This document shows, piece by piece, positions 51,553 through 60,067 of a stretch of DNA of 64,000 bases. Source of the stretch: RDXT01 sp033765305 (GTDB lineage Bacteria; Bacteroidota; Bacteroidia; J057); assembly GCA_033765305.1 (NCBI GenBank), contig JANRID010000039.1, positions 3,172 through 67,171 on the forward strand, given 5' to 3'. Made by a program: the position numbers and the translations under genes. The notes under the pieces were generated by a model. That model was given only the letters and a program-made list of their open reading frames with translations, did not search any database and was not told where the DNA came from. The first letter of the stretch is position 1, and the number at the start of each line of letters is the position of its first letter.

Positions 51553-53637
51553 TTACACGGCCGCAGCTTCCCGCGGGCTGGCTTCGGCATGGCCGCCTGC
51601 CAGCGGCGTTCCGGGCAGCGTGAACCAGACCGTCGTACCCTGCCCGGGCTTCGACTCGATCCAGATCGAGCCCTTGTGCTGCTCTACGATCTTCCGGGCC
51701 AGCGCCAGCCCGATGCCGGTGCCGTTGTACCCGGAGCTGCGGTCGTGCAGGCGCAGAAACAGGTTGAATACCTTGTCGGTGTACGCCTCGTCCATCCCGA
51801 TGCCATTGTCGCGCACATAGATCCGGTACTGGTCCCCCTGCATGCCGTCGAGCCCGATCTGGATCTGCGGCGGCGCTTCGCTGCGGAATTTGATCGAGTT
51901 GTCGATCAGCTGGTGGAAGAGCTGGGTCATCTGATTGCGGTCCGCTACAAGCTTCGGCAGGTTCTGGAGCGTGATCTTGAGCCCCGGCACCGATTTTTCC
52001 TTGTTGATCTGCCCCAGAATGAGGGTAATGATTTCATTGAGGTCCACCGGCTCGAAGCGGTGCTCCAGAATGCCCATCATGGAGTAGGTCAGCAGGTCGG
52101 AGAGGAGGGTATTCATGCGGTCGACACCGCTGGTGATGAAATCGAGAAATTCGCGACCCTCTTCGTTCAGCTGGCTGTAATAGCGCCGTTTGAGCAGCGA
52201 GGCGAAGCTGCCGATGGTGCGCAGGGGCTCCCGCAGGTCGTGGGAGGTGGCATGGGCAAACTGGCGCAGGTCCTGGTTGGAGCGTTCGAGCCGCTGGTTG
52301 TGCAGGCGGATCGTTTCGTTCTTTTCGGTCAGCAGCTGATTGATGCGCTTGAGCGAACGGTATCGCAGATAGGCCGCCACAATCACCACCCCGATGAGCA
52401 GGGCTGCGCCGATGCCGGCATAGAGGTACATGCGCTGCTGCAGGCGGGTGCTGTGCGCTTCGAGATCGGCGATGCGTTCGTCGCGGGCAAGCACCTCGAA
52501 AGACTGGTCGAGGTTGTCCAGCAGCGCGAGCCGGTCGCGGGTCTGGAGCGAGTCGCGGTAGCGGATATAGGCTTTGTAAGCCTGGAGGGCGGCTGCCGGC
52601 TCCTGGCGCGCTTCGAGCAGCTCGAAGCGGGCGCGCATCAGGTCTTTGATCAGCAGCGGGCTTTCGAGTTCGCGCACCGCCTCGAAGGCGCTGCGCAGCA
52701 CCGAATCGGCCTCGGAAAAGCGCCGCAGGTGCACGTATACCCGCATCAGGTCGGGCGCGAACCCGATCTGGTCGGAGACGAGGTTCTGGGCGCTGAGGCT
52801 GTCCATGGCCTGCCGCAGTGCGGCGAGGGCTTCCGGATGCCGCCCCTGCTGATCGAGCACGGCGCCGAGGGTGCCCAGGCAGTAGGCCCGCAGGTAGCGC
52901 TCCCCGATTTCATCCGCCAGCCGGGCTGCGCGGGTGGTGTAGAGATAGGCGGTGTCGGGCTGGCCGCCCAGGAGGGCCGCGCCGCCGATGGAGGCCAGCA
53001 GATTGAGCCGCTGGCCTGGCTCGCAGCCGCTGCCGCAGAGGCTCAGCGCCCGCTTGTAGGCGGTCTGGGCGTCGTCGAAGCGCTCGAAGCTCCAGTACAG
53101 AATGCCCAGGGTGTGGATGCCCTGGCGCAGCGCGGCGGTATCGCGGCGCTGCTCGGCCATCCGAAGTCCTTTCTGCTGGTATTCAATGGCCCGCACGTAG
53201 TCGCCGACGCCTGCGTAGATCTCGGCCAGTCGCAGAAAAGATTCCGCCTGCTCCTGCGGGCCCAGAAAGGTACGGCTCAGCACTTCCGCCTGGGTCAGGT
53301 AGCCGAGCGCGGCCCGGTACTGCTCCAGCGGATGGTAGTGCAGCGAGCCGAGCCGGAGCAGGAAATAAAACTGGGCATCGGCCAGGGCTGCATCTTCAGC
53401 CGACTCCAGGCCCTTTTTCAGCCAGTACACGGCGTCGTCCGCCTCGTTCTGCTCCGTGAAATGCCTGGCCAGCACCTTGTAAGCCTCGATCAGCTGGGCC
53501 GGCTGGTTTTCGGCGACCAGGCCCGGAATGCTGCGCTTGACGCTGTCCACATTGAGCGGCTGGGCAGGCAGCATCCGCCACGCAGCGGAAAGCAGCGCAA
53601 GGGTCAGCAGCAGGTGCCGTGCGGCAGGCAGGTTCAT
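51553..53637 (-). CDS. TPR sensor histidine kinase, complete catalytic residues
   Basis: 694 residues from ATG 53637. A signal/anchor segment (residues ~8-24) is followed by TPR repeats (~40-360), a membrane helix (LYAGIGAALLIGVVIVAAYL, ~400), coiled coil, and the kinase: phospho-acceptor in SHDLREPLR (His ~466), N-box HQLIDNSIKFRSE, G1 DNGIGMDEAY, and G2 TGIGLALARKIVE. Layout is that of Bacteroidota TPR-histidine kinases that sense from the periplasm. No response regulator is adjacent. It starts 7 bases after the upstream kinase gene stop, so the pair is one operon. Confidence 0.9.
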   Translation of the reverse strand: MNLPAARHLLLTLALLSAAWRMLPAQPLNVDSVKRSIPGLVAENQPAQLIEAYKVLARHFTEQNEADDAVYWLKKGLESAEDAALADAQFYFLLRLGSLHYHPLEQYRAALGYLTQAEVLSRTFLGPQEQAESFLRLAEIYAGVGDYVRAIEYQQKGLRMAEQRRDTAALRQGIHTLGILYWSFERFDDAQTAYKRALSLCGSGCEPGQRLNLLASIGGAALLGGQPDTAYLYTTRAARLADEIGERYLRAYCLGTLGAVLDQQGRHPEALAALRQAMDSLSAQNLVSDQIGFAPDLMRVYVHLRRFSEADSVLRSAFEAVRELESPLLIKDLMRARFELLEARQEPAAALQAYKAYIRYRDSLQTRDRLALLDNLDQSFEVLARDERIADLEAHSTRLQQRMYLYAGIGAALLIGVVIVAAYLRYRSLKRINQLLTEKNETIRLHNQRLERSNQDLRQFAHATSHDLREPLRTIGSFASLLKRRYYSQLNEEGREFLDFITSGVDRMNTLLSDLLTYSMMGILEHRFEPVDLNEIITLILGQINKEKSVPGLKITLQNLPKLVADRNQMTQLFHQLIDNSIKFRSEAPPQIQIGLDGMQGDQYRIYVRDNGIGMDEAYTDKVFNLFLRLHDRSSGYNGTGIGLALARKIVEQHKGSIWIESKPGQGTTVWFTLPGTPLAGGHAEASPREAAAV

Positions 53638-53644
53638 CCGGTAG

Positions 53645-55678
53645 TCAGGCGCTAGGGGGAATGGGAAGCGTAATATAAAAGGTACTGCCTTCGCCGGGAA
53701 CCGAAGATACCCGGATCTTGCCCCGGTACTGCTCCACGATCCGCTTGCACAAGGCAAGCCCGATCCCGAGCCCCTCCGCGGAAGATCCGTCCTCCACCCG
53801 GCTGAATACCTGAAATATGCGGGTTTGGTCCTCAGGCGCAATGCCTCTTCCGTTATCCTGTACCGCAATGCTGTACCAGCTGCCAGATTGCGTGCTGGAA
53901 ATGCGGATTTCCGGCTCCCGCTCGCTGCGGAACCGGATGGCGTTGCTGATGAGCTGCTGGAAGAGCTGCACCATCTGGCGGCGGCTGGCAAGCACCACGG
54001 GCAGGCCGGACATGGAGATCCGGGCGCCGTGCTTGCGCAGCGGCTCCGGAAGCTGGGCAATGGCGGCGCTCACCGCCTCGGAGAGGTCCACGCGCTCCGG
54101 CGGGTCCTGCTGCAGGCCGGTGACGGAGTACAGCGACATGCCCGCCAGCACCGAATCGATCCGCCCGGCAGAACGCTGGAGCTGGCCCAGCGCCCGCTCG
54201 CCGGCTTCGCTGAGGGCCTCGGCCTCCAGGCCGGCAGCCGATTCGAGAATCCGCGTCAGCGGCGCCCGCAGATCGCGCGAGGCCAGCTCCGCAAACTGCG
54301 ACAGCTCCGCGTTCGAGGCGGCCAGCTCCTCGTTGGAGCGCTGAATGGTGTCGCGCTGCTCCGCCAGCATGGCATTGAGCTGGACCTGGGCACGGTAGCG
54401 GCTGTAGAGCAGCCAGATGATCATGCCCAGCAGGCCCGCGCCTGCGACAAACGAGATGAGATACACCCGGGTCCGGGTAAGCCGCTCCTGCTCCTTGAGC
54501 CGCTCGATCTGGCGCTGCTGGCGCTGGAGCTCGAATTCGCTCTCCATATTGGCCATCTGCTCCAGGTTCTTTTCGTTGAGCAGGCTGTCGCGCTGCACGT
54601 CGTAGCGCCGGAACAGCTCCAGCGCAGCCGGGGTATTGCCGAGGCGCTCCTGCGCTTCGGCGCTGTATTTATAGATGTCGGCCTGGAGCTTGCGCGACTG
54701 GATCTCCTGCGCAACGGCCAGCGCCGCCGTCAGGGTATCGAGCGCAGCGCGGTAATCCTGGCGGGCCAGATACACCCGCGCAAGCTCGATGGAGAAATCG
54801 GCGGTTTCGGAGCGTGCGCCCAGCCGCCGCATGCCCTGGAGGCATTCGCGGATGTGCAGCTCGGCCTGTCCGAGCTGGCCCAGCAGACGCTCGAAGACCC
54901 CCGTCATGCCGGTGGAAAAGGCTACGCCATAGCTGTAGTCCATCTGCCGGGCCAGATCCAGCGACTGCCGCGCATAGGGCAGCCCGCGCTCGGGCATGGC
55001 CTTTTTTTCGTAGTTGGAAGCAATTGCCGCCAGAATGGTGTAGGTGGCGCGCTGCTGGTCGGTGTTGAGGTAAATGGACAGGGCCCGCTGGAGGTAGTCG
55101 AGCGAAAGGTCGTACTGCTCCCGGTGGAAGTAGATGGTGCCGATATTCTGCAGCGACTGGGCAATGCCCATCGAGTCGCCGGCCAGCTCGCTCAGTTCGA
55201 GCGACTGCAGCTGGAAATACAGGGCCTGCTTGTAGTTGCCCATGAATACATACACCTCGGCGATGCGGGAGAGGTTGGAGGCCTGGCTGGGCTTGTCCAC
55301 CTGCCCGACGCCCAGCTCGCGCGCGCGCAGGAGCTGCTCCAGGGCAGGGGTGTAGCGGTCCTGCCAGAAATTGAGCTCACCGGCCTGGTTCAGCAGCTCG
55401 AAGAGCAGCTCCGGCGGCGGCTGGCCGGCCTCCGCCACGCGGATCGCCGCTTCGAACTGCTCCAGCGCAGCGGCATACTCGAATTGGTTGCGAAGGGCGA
55501 GCCCCAGCGCCTGATGGGCCCGGATCAGCCCTTGCGCGTCCTGGGCCTGCGCATGCTGGGCAAGCGCCGCCCGCAGGCTGTCCAGGTTGGCAGCCAGCGT
55601 GCTGCCTCCGGCAAGGAGGCTCAGCAGCAGGAGCAGCAGACGGGCGAATGGGGTCAACTGGATCGTGTGTGTAGTCAA
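53645..55678 (-). CDS. TPR histidine kinase-like protein lacking the phospho-acceptor His
   Basis: About 677 residues. Start is uncertain: no ATG; TTG 55678, TTG 55684 or TTG 55657 are candidates (all give a signal peptide around FARLLLLLLSLLAGG). TPR repeats (~30-330), a membrane helix (LISFVAGAGLLGMIIWLLY), and a kinase core follow. The DHp box reads ASRDLRAPLTR with Arg ~468 where its neighbour has SHDLREPL with His; the codon is CGC where CAC would be His. The ATP-binding N-box (QLISNAIRFRSE), G1 (DNGRGIAPED) and G2 (GLGIGLALCKRIVE) look intact. It may be a pseudokinase partner of the neighbour or a sequencing artefact. Confidence 0.75.
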   Translation of the reverse strand: MTTHTIQLTPFARLLLLLLSLLAGGSTLAANLDSLRAALAQHAQAQDAQGLIRAHQALGLALRNQFEYAAALEQFEAAIRVAEAGQPPPELLFELLNQAGELNFWQDRYTPALEQLLRARELGVGQVDKPSQASNLSRIAEVYVFMGNYKQALYFQLQSLELSELAGDSMGIAQSLQNIGTIYFHREQYDLSLDYLQRALSIYLNTDQQRATYTILAAIASNYEKKAMPERGLPYARQSLDLARQMDYSYGVAFSTGMTGVFERLLGQLGQAELHIRECLQGMRRLGARSETADFSIELARVYLARQDYRAALDTLTAALAVAQEIQSRKLQADIYKYSAEAQERLGNTPAALELFRRYDVQRDSLLNEKNLEQMANMESEFELQRQQRQIERLKEQERLTRTRVYLISFVAGAGLLGMIIWLLYSRYRAQVQLNAMLAEQRDTIQRSNEELAASNAELSQFAELASRDLRAPLTRILESAAGLEAEALSEAGERALGQLQRSAGRIDSVLAGMSLYSVTGLQQDPPERVDLSEAVSAAIAQLPEPLRKHGARISMSGLPVVLASRRQMVQLFQQLISNAIRFRSEREPEIRISSTQSGSWYSIAVQDNGRGIAPEDQTRIFQVFSRVEDGSSAEGLGIGLALCKRIVEQYRGKIRVSSVPGEGSTFYITLPIPPSA

Positions 55679-55876
55679 GCGCAATATCCGTGAAGTACGC
55701 AAACAAACCTGAGATTTGGAAATCGCAGCCTGCTTTCTCCGGCCTGCGGGCGGAGAAATCTGCACAGGCTGCCGCAGTATGCCAGGACCCTCGGCAGCAT
55801 AAACTTCCGGGTGGCCGGATTTATTGTCCGGCGGCAGGCGGTGTAAGAAAGGGTGCCCGCCGGGCGACGAATCTGC

Positions 55877-56464
55877 ATGAAGGCTCAGCAACCAACCGGC
55901 GCCCTGCCCGCAGGGCCAGACACCGGAGATGCCGCTGCGCTGGAGGCGCAGCTGCGGCATGCCCTGGAGCCCCGCCCGCAGTCGCGGGCCGGGCTGCTGG
56001 CCGGGCTTGCCTCCGGAGCGGCCACCCTGGCCCTGGGATGGGCCGCAGGCGCGTGGGTCCTGCGCTCGCCGCTGACAGCGCTCGGCGCCGCAGTGCTGGT
56101 GCTTTCCCTCGCCGGCCTGCATGCCGTCTGGTTCCGGCTTGCCCTGGGCCGGGGGCTGCAGCATTTCCACCTCTCCAGCCGCCCGTTCCTGGATGCTGCG
56201 CTGCATGCCCTGCGCCTGCGCCAGAGGCTCCTGGCCTGGCTGCCCGCCTGCCTCTTCGGCATGATGCTGGGCTTCAACCTGCTCTGCCTCGACCTGCTGG
56301 ATCCGGCTGCGCTGGGCCTGCGGATCGCCGCGCACCTGGGTACCAATGTGCTCCTCGCCGGCGCCGGCTGGCTGGTCTTCCGGCTTCGCCTGCGCCGCCG
56401 CTGGACCCAGACCGGGGCGCTGATCGAAGGACTCGAACGCGTCCGGCGTCAGCTCGATGCATGA
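55877..56464 (+). CDS. Hypothetical membrane protein
   Basis: 195 residues from ATG 55877; an upstream frame start (55853) is also possible. Four hydrophobic helices (around AGLLAGLASGAATLALGWAAGAWV, LGAAVLVLSLAGLHAVWF, LAWLPACLFGMMLGFNLLCL, and LGTNVLLAGAGWLVFRL) are followed by a basic cytoplasmic tail (RRRWTQTGALIEGLERVRRQ). The family is not recognised. It is upstream of tsaD but tsaD has its own promoter box in the gap. Confidence 0.6.
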   Translation: MKAQQPTGALPAGPDTGDAAALEAQLRHALEPRPQSRAGLLAGLASGAATLALGWAAGAWVLRSPLTALGAAVLVLSLAGLHAVWFRLALGRGLQHFHLSSRPFLDAALHALRLRQRLLAWLPACLFGMMLGFNLLCLDLLDPAALGLRIAAHLGTNVLLAGAGWLVFRLRLRRRWTQTGALIEGLERVRRQLDA

Positions 56465-56471
56465 TTTTCTG

Positions 56472-56479
56472 TATCTTTG
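56472..56479 (+). promoter_or_regulatory. -7 promoter box directly before tsaD
   Basis: TATCTTTG, an exact TAnnTTTG match, ending six bases before the ATG at 56486, so the transcript may be leaderless. No clear TTG -33 element was found upstream. Confidence 0.5.
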
Positions 56480-56485
56480 CAGGCT

Positions 56486-57493
56486 ATGCCCTATGTTCTG
56501 GCCATCGAATCCTCCTGCGACGAAACCTCCGCAGCAGTCCTCCGGGACCGCGAGGTGCTGTCCAATGTGATCAGCAGCCAGCTCCAGCACGCCCGCTACG
56601 GCGGCGTGGTGCCCGAACTGGCCTCCCGCCTGCACCAGCAGCAGATTGTAGCCTGCGTGCAGGCTGCCCTGGAGCAGGCCGGCACCGCGCCCGCCGATCT
56701 CGATGCCGTGGCCTGCACCAGCGGGCCGGGGCTGCTCGGCTCCCTGCTCGTAGGGGTCTGCTTCGCCAAATCCTTTGCCTGGGGCCTTGGCAAGCCCCTC
56801 GTCGAAGTCAACCACATGCAGGCGCACGTGCTCGCCAATTTCCTCGGCAGCAGCCCGCCGGAATTTCCCTTTCTCTGCCTGACCGTCTCCGGCGGCCATA
56901 CCCAGCTGGTGCTGGTCCGCGGGCATCTGGAGATGGAGCTCATCGGCGAAACCACGGACGATGCCGCCGGCGAGGCCTTCGACAAGGCGGCGAAGCTGCT
57001 CGGCCTGCCCTATCCCGGCGGGCCGGAGGTGGACCGCCTGGCCCGCAGCGGCGACCCGGAAGCCTTCCGTTTCCCGGAGCCCAGGACCGAACGCTTCTCC
57101 TTCAGCTTCAGCGGGCTGAAGACCTCCCTGCTCTATCTGCTGCGCGGTGCGCTGCAGCAGGACCCGGAGTTTGCCGCGCAGCGCAAAGCCGACCTCTGCG
57201 CCTCCTACCAGGCGCAGATCGTACGCATCCTGCTCGCCAAGCTCGAAGATGCCGCCCGGCACTACGGCGTGCAGCATCTGGCCATTGCCGGCGGCGTGTC
57301 GGCCAACAGCGAGCTGCGGCGGCGCTTCCAGGCGCTCTGCGATGCGCGCGGCTGGCAGGCGCACATCCCGGCGTTCGAGTACTGCACGGACAATGCCGCC
57401 ATGATCGGCATTGCAGCGCAGTACAAGCTGGCCGCCGGACGCACAGCCCGCCTCGATCTGGCGCCCTTCGTCCGCGGCGGCCTCGCCGGCTGA
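56486..57493 (+). CDS. tsaD: tRNA N6-adenosine threonylcarbamoyltransferase TsaD
   Basis: 335 residues from ATG 56486; the frame opens at TTG 56477 inside the promoter box. Family motifs: AIESSCDETSAAVL at the N-terminus, EVNHMQAHVLANF (the metal-binding His pair), TVSGGHTQLVLV, GEAFDKAAKLLGLPYPGGPEVD and AGGVSANSELRRRF. It transfers threonylcarbamoyl to A37 of ANN-decoding tRNAs with TsaB and TsaE. Length is normal. Confidence 0.96.
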   Translation: MPYVLAIESSCDETSAAVLRDREVLSNVISSQLQHARYGGVVPELASRLHQQQIVACVQAALEQAGTAPADLDAVACTSGPGLLGSLLVGVCFAKSFAWGLGKPLVEVNHMQAHVLANFLGSSPPEFPFLCLTVSGGHTQLVLVRGHLEMELIGETTDDAAGEAFDKAAKLLGLPYPGGPEVDRLARSGDPEAFRFPEPRTERFSFSFSGLKTSLLYLLRGALQQDPEFAAQRKADLCASYQAQIVRILLAKLEDAARHYGVQHLAIAGGVSANSELRRRFQALCDARGWQAHIPAFEYCTDNAAMIGIAAQYKLAAGRTARLDLAPFVRGGLAG

Positions 57494-57622
57494 AGGCCGG
57501 CGAAACCTTCCGCCGCTGCCTTCCGTACAGGGAACCACGCCCGGCAAGCCGCAGAAGCCTTGCCAATGATGCAGCTCCGGGCGGTGTCCGAATAAAAGTT
57601 TATATTTTTCCGGGCTGAAAAT

Positions 57623-57652
57623 TTGCAATTGTAAATCCAAGCGCTATTTTTG
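57623..57652 (+). promoter_or_regulatory. Promoter of the SAM-riboswitch/methionine operon
   Basis: TTG (57623-57625, within TTTG) is followed after 19 bases by TATTTTTG (57645-57652), a full match to TTTG-N19-TAnnTTTG. Transcription should start near 57659, just before the riboswitch. Confidence 0.8.
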
Positions 57653-57685
57653 AGCCCAGTTCCGGTTAATTACATCTCACGGTGT

Positions 57686-57797
57686 AATTAGTCTATTAAG
57701 AACGAGGCGAGAGACCTGACTCGATGACCCTCTGGCAACCTCCCCATCGGAAAGGTGCCCCATTCAGGCTCCGGCAACGGAGGCAAATACACTAATT
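57686..57797 (+). ncRNA. SAM riboswitch (S-box leader)
   Basis: The 5' P1 strand AATTAGT (57686-57692) pairs with ACTAATT (57791-57797). Between them lie the S-box core segments: GAGGCGAGAGACC, CTCGATGACCCTC, TGGCAACCTCC, GGAAAGGTGCC and ATTC. This follows the order of the SAM-I consensus (AGAG ... GAUGA ... GGCAACC ... AAGGUGC), with Bacteroidota-style length. SAM-bound P1 would favour the off state; the classical terminator was not found, so the expression platform is unclear and may involve the leader peptide that follows. It heads metY-osmC-metX. Confidence 0.88.
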
Positions 57798-57810
57798 TGA
57801 CCCTGAAGTC

Positions 57811-57930
57811 ATGAGGAGATGTAGTCAGATGTTCCGAACTCCGCCTGCGGGCGCTTCCCTTTCCCAGCCTACCTTCCGTATGATCCGCATGACGGCCTGC
57901 GCCCAGCGCTGCTGTTGTTGCGGCTGCTGA
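57811..57930 (+). CDS. Putative cysteine-rich leader peptide (uORF)
   Basis: An open frame from ATG 57811 to TGA 57928-57930 would make 39 residues; shorter starts at ATG 57829, 57880 and 57889 share the same end. The peptide ends in TACAQRCCCCGC: six Cys in the last eleven codons. It lies between the SAM riboswitch and metY. Such poly-Cys uORFs are known in mycobacterial sulfur genes, where stalling on Cys codons changes expression of the next gene. It was not seen in the longer-gene listing because it is short. Translation is inferred. Confidence 0.55.
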   Translation: MRRCSQMFRTPPAGASLSQPTFRMIRMTACAQRCCCCGC

Positions 57931-57981
57931 TCCGCTCCGCTGCCTCCGGCCCTGATGCCGTGACGGTGCAGCAGCGCGGGC
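57901..57981 (+). promoter_or_regulatory. Candidate attenuator hairpin overlapping the Cys codons
   Basis: GCCCAGCGCTGCTG (57901-57914) is the reverse complement of CAGCAGCGCGGGC (57969-57981) apart from one bulged A. The left arm covers the first Cys codons of the leader peptide, so a ribosome stalled there would block the stem. No U-run terminator follows, so the effect might be on translation or Rho. The remaining ~125 bases to metY hold an AT-rich stretch with no clear second promoter. Confidence 0.4.
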
Positions 57982-58108
57982 AATGCGTGTGCAGTCTATG
58001 AATTGTTGTTTAAACACCAATTCAATATACTGACAGACGACATCATATTTTTTCGATTTCTCATATATAATCGTCATTCACCTTTCATACTGTTAATGTC
58101 CTGTTATC

Positions 58109-59425
58109 ATGAGCCAGAAGTATCGTTTTGAAACGCTGCAGCTGCACGCCGGCCAGGAAGCCGATCCCACCACCGGTTCCCGTGCCGTGCCCATTTACCA
58201 GACCACCTCGTATGTCTTCAAGGATAGCGAGCACGCAGCCAACCTCTTCGCCCTGAAGGAATTCGGGAATATCTACACCCGGATCATGAACCCGACGACG
58301 GATGTGCTCGAAAAGCGCATCGCAGCGCTCGAAGGCGGGGTGGCAGCCCTGGCGGTAAGCTCCGGCCAGGCGGCCCAGCTGCTGGCCCTGCACAACATCG
58401 CCCAGGCCGGCGACAGCATCGTGAGCAGCTCCTACCTCTATGGCGGCACCTACAACCAGTTCAAGGTGGCTTTCAAGCGCCTGGGCATCGACGTGCGCTT
58501 TGCCGACGGGGTGGATGTGGACAGCTTCGAAGCCCAGATCGACGGCACCACGAAGGCGATCTACCTGGAGACCATCGGCAACCCTGAATTCAGCGTGCCT
58601 GATTTCGAGGCATTTGCGAAGCTGGGTCAGCGCTACGGCATCCCGGTGGTGGTGGACAACACCTTCGGCGCAGCCGGCTACCTGGCCCGCCCCATTGAAT
58701 ACGGCGTGAACGTGGTGGTGGCTTCCGCAACCAAGTGGATCGGCGGGCACGGCACCAGCATCGGCGGCGTGATCGTGGACGGCGGCAACTTCGACTACGG
58801 CAACGGCAAGTTTCCGCAGTTCTCCGAGCCGGCCGAGGGCTATCACGGCCTGGTGTTCAACGACATCTTCGGCCCCAAAGGACCCTTCGGCAACATCGCC
58901 TTCGCCATCCGCGCCCGGGTGGAGGGCCTGCGCGACCTGGGCCCGGCCCTGAGCCCCTTCAATGCCTTCCTGTTCCTGCAGGGCATCGAAACCCTGTCCC
59001 TCCGGGTGCAGCGCACTGTGGACAATGCCCTGGCCCTCGCCCGCTGGTTTGAAGCCCATCCGCAGGTGCGCAGCGTGCATTACCCCGGCCTGGAAAGCAG
59101 CCCGTACCACGAAACGGCGAAAAAATACCTGCGCAACGGCTTCGGCGGCGTGCTGAGCGTGGAAATCGAAGGCAGCAAGGAAGATGCGGTGAAATTCGTC
59201 AACAGCCTCAAGCTCGTCAGCCACCTGGCCAACGTGGGCGATGCCAAGACGCTTATCATTCACCCGGCTTCCACCACGCACCAGCAGCTGAGCGATGCCG
59301 AACAGGCTGCTTCCGGCGTGACGCCGACCAAACTGCGCATCTCGGCCGGCCTGGAGCACATTGACGACCTGAAGGAAGACTTCCAGCAGGCCTTCGAATC
59401 GGTGCGGACCCCGGTGCTGGCCTGA
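58109..59425 (+). CDS. metY: O-acetylhomoserine sulfhydrylase (MetY)
   Basis: 438 residues. The Cys/Met metabolism PLP-enzyme family features are clear: TLQLHAGQEADPTTGSRAVPIYQTTSYVF, GGVAALAVSSGQAAQLLAL, VVDNTFGAAGYL and ASATKWIGGHGTSIGG with the PLP Lys ~209. The long form with HGLVFNDIFGPKGPFGN is typical of MetY. It uses O-acetylhomoserine and sulfide to make homocysteine (or methanethiol to make methionine). First gene of the riboswitch-controlled operon with osmC and metX. Confidence 0.94.
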   Translation: MSQKYRFETLQLHAGQEADPTTGSRAVPIYQTTSYVFKDSEHAANLFALKEFGNIYTRIMNPTTDVLEKRIAALEGGVAALAVSSGQAAQLLALHNIAQAGDSIVSSSYLYGGTYNQFKVAFKRLGIDVRFADGVDVDSFEAQIDGTTKAIYLETIGNPEFSVPDFEAFAKLGQRYGIPVVVDNTFGAAGYLARPIEYGVNVVVASATKWIGGHGTSIGGVIVDGGNFDYGNGKFPQFSEPAEGYHGLVFNDIFGPKGPFGNIAFAIRARVEGLRDLGPALSPFNAFLFLQGIETLSLRVQRTVDNALALARWFEAHPQVRSVHYPGLESSPYHETAKKYLRNGFGGVLSVEIEGSKEDAVKFVNSLKLVSHLANVGDAKTLIIHPASTTHQQLSDAEQAASGVTPTKLRISAGLEHIDDLKEDFQQAFESVRTPVLA

Positions 59426-59528
59426 GGCAGCACCCTGAAACAAAACGGGAGCGCCTCCGGATTGATTGGACGTCGCCCGGCGGCAGCTCCCGCTACAATA
59501 TGTATTCACCTTCAAAGATAGGAGTTTT

Positions 59529-59987
59529 ATGAGTCTGCTGACTTTTTCAGTGGCAGGGCAGAGCCTTACGCCTACCAAATTTTCTGCCGGTGCCCGCCAG
59601 TTCGAGGTGCTGATCGATGAGCCGCCGTCCCTCGGAGGCGCCGACGAGGCTGCCAACCCGGTGGAGTACATCCTGGCTGGCTATGCCGGCTGCCTCAATG
59701 TAGTCGGCCACCTCGTGGCCCGAGAGCTGGGCATTCCGCTGCGCAGGCTGAGCATCCGCATCAGCGGGCAGATCGATCCGGCCCGGTTTCTGGGCGAAAA
59801 AACCTCCGAGCGCGCAGGCTACCAATCGCTGCACGTGGAGCTCCTGCCGGAGGCCGATGCAAGCCCCGGCCAGCTGGCAGCGTGGCTCCAGATCGTGGAA
59901 GACCGCTGCCCGGTGAATGACAGCCTGCGCAATCCGACGCCGGTGTCGATTTCACTCCTGCTGGCAGAACAGCAGACGCTTAACTGA
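59529..59987 (+). CDS. OsmC family protein
   Basis: 152 residues from ATG 59529, preceded by a TAGGAG sequence (a rare visible ribosome site). The OsmC fold shows the two reactive Cys: Cys 55 in AGYAGCLNVV and Cys 127 in EDRCPVND. OsmC/Ohr proteins reduce organic hydroperoxides via thiols; this subgroup (YhfA-like) has no settled substrate. Its position between metY and metX is the notable point: it may serve thiol or sulfur chemistry in the pathway. Confidence 0.85.
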   Translation: MSLLTFSVAGQSLTPTKFSAGARQFEVLIDEPPSLGGADEAANPVEYILAGYAGCLNVVGHLVARELGIPLRRLSIRISGQIDPARFLGEKTSERAGYQSLHVELLPEADASPGQLAAWLQIVEDRCPVNDSLRNPTPVSISLLLAEQQTLN

Positions 59988-59994
59988 CGTTATA

Positions 59995-60021
59995 CCGGGG
60001 CAGTCTGCCAGACTGCCCCGG
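59995..60021 (+). terminator. 12-bp hairpin between osmC-like and metX
   Basis: Bases 59995-60006 pair perfectly with 60010-60021 around a 3-base loop. It could reduce read-through into metX or stabilise the metY-osmC transcript; no T-run follows. Confidence 0.55.
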
Positions 60022-60067
60022 ACCTTGTGCCGGCGTGTTTCCGGAGCCCCATCAGCATCCCTTGCCC

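Noticed and set aside
55679..57640. N-terminal extension of the His-less kinase to 1331 residues
   Set aside because: The added part is antisense to tsaD and the membrane protein gene. The signal peptide near 55650 marks the true start region.
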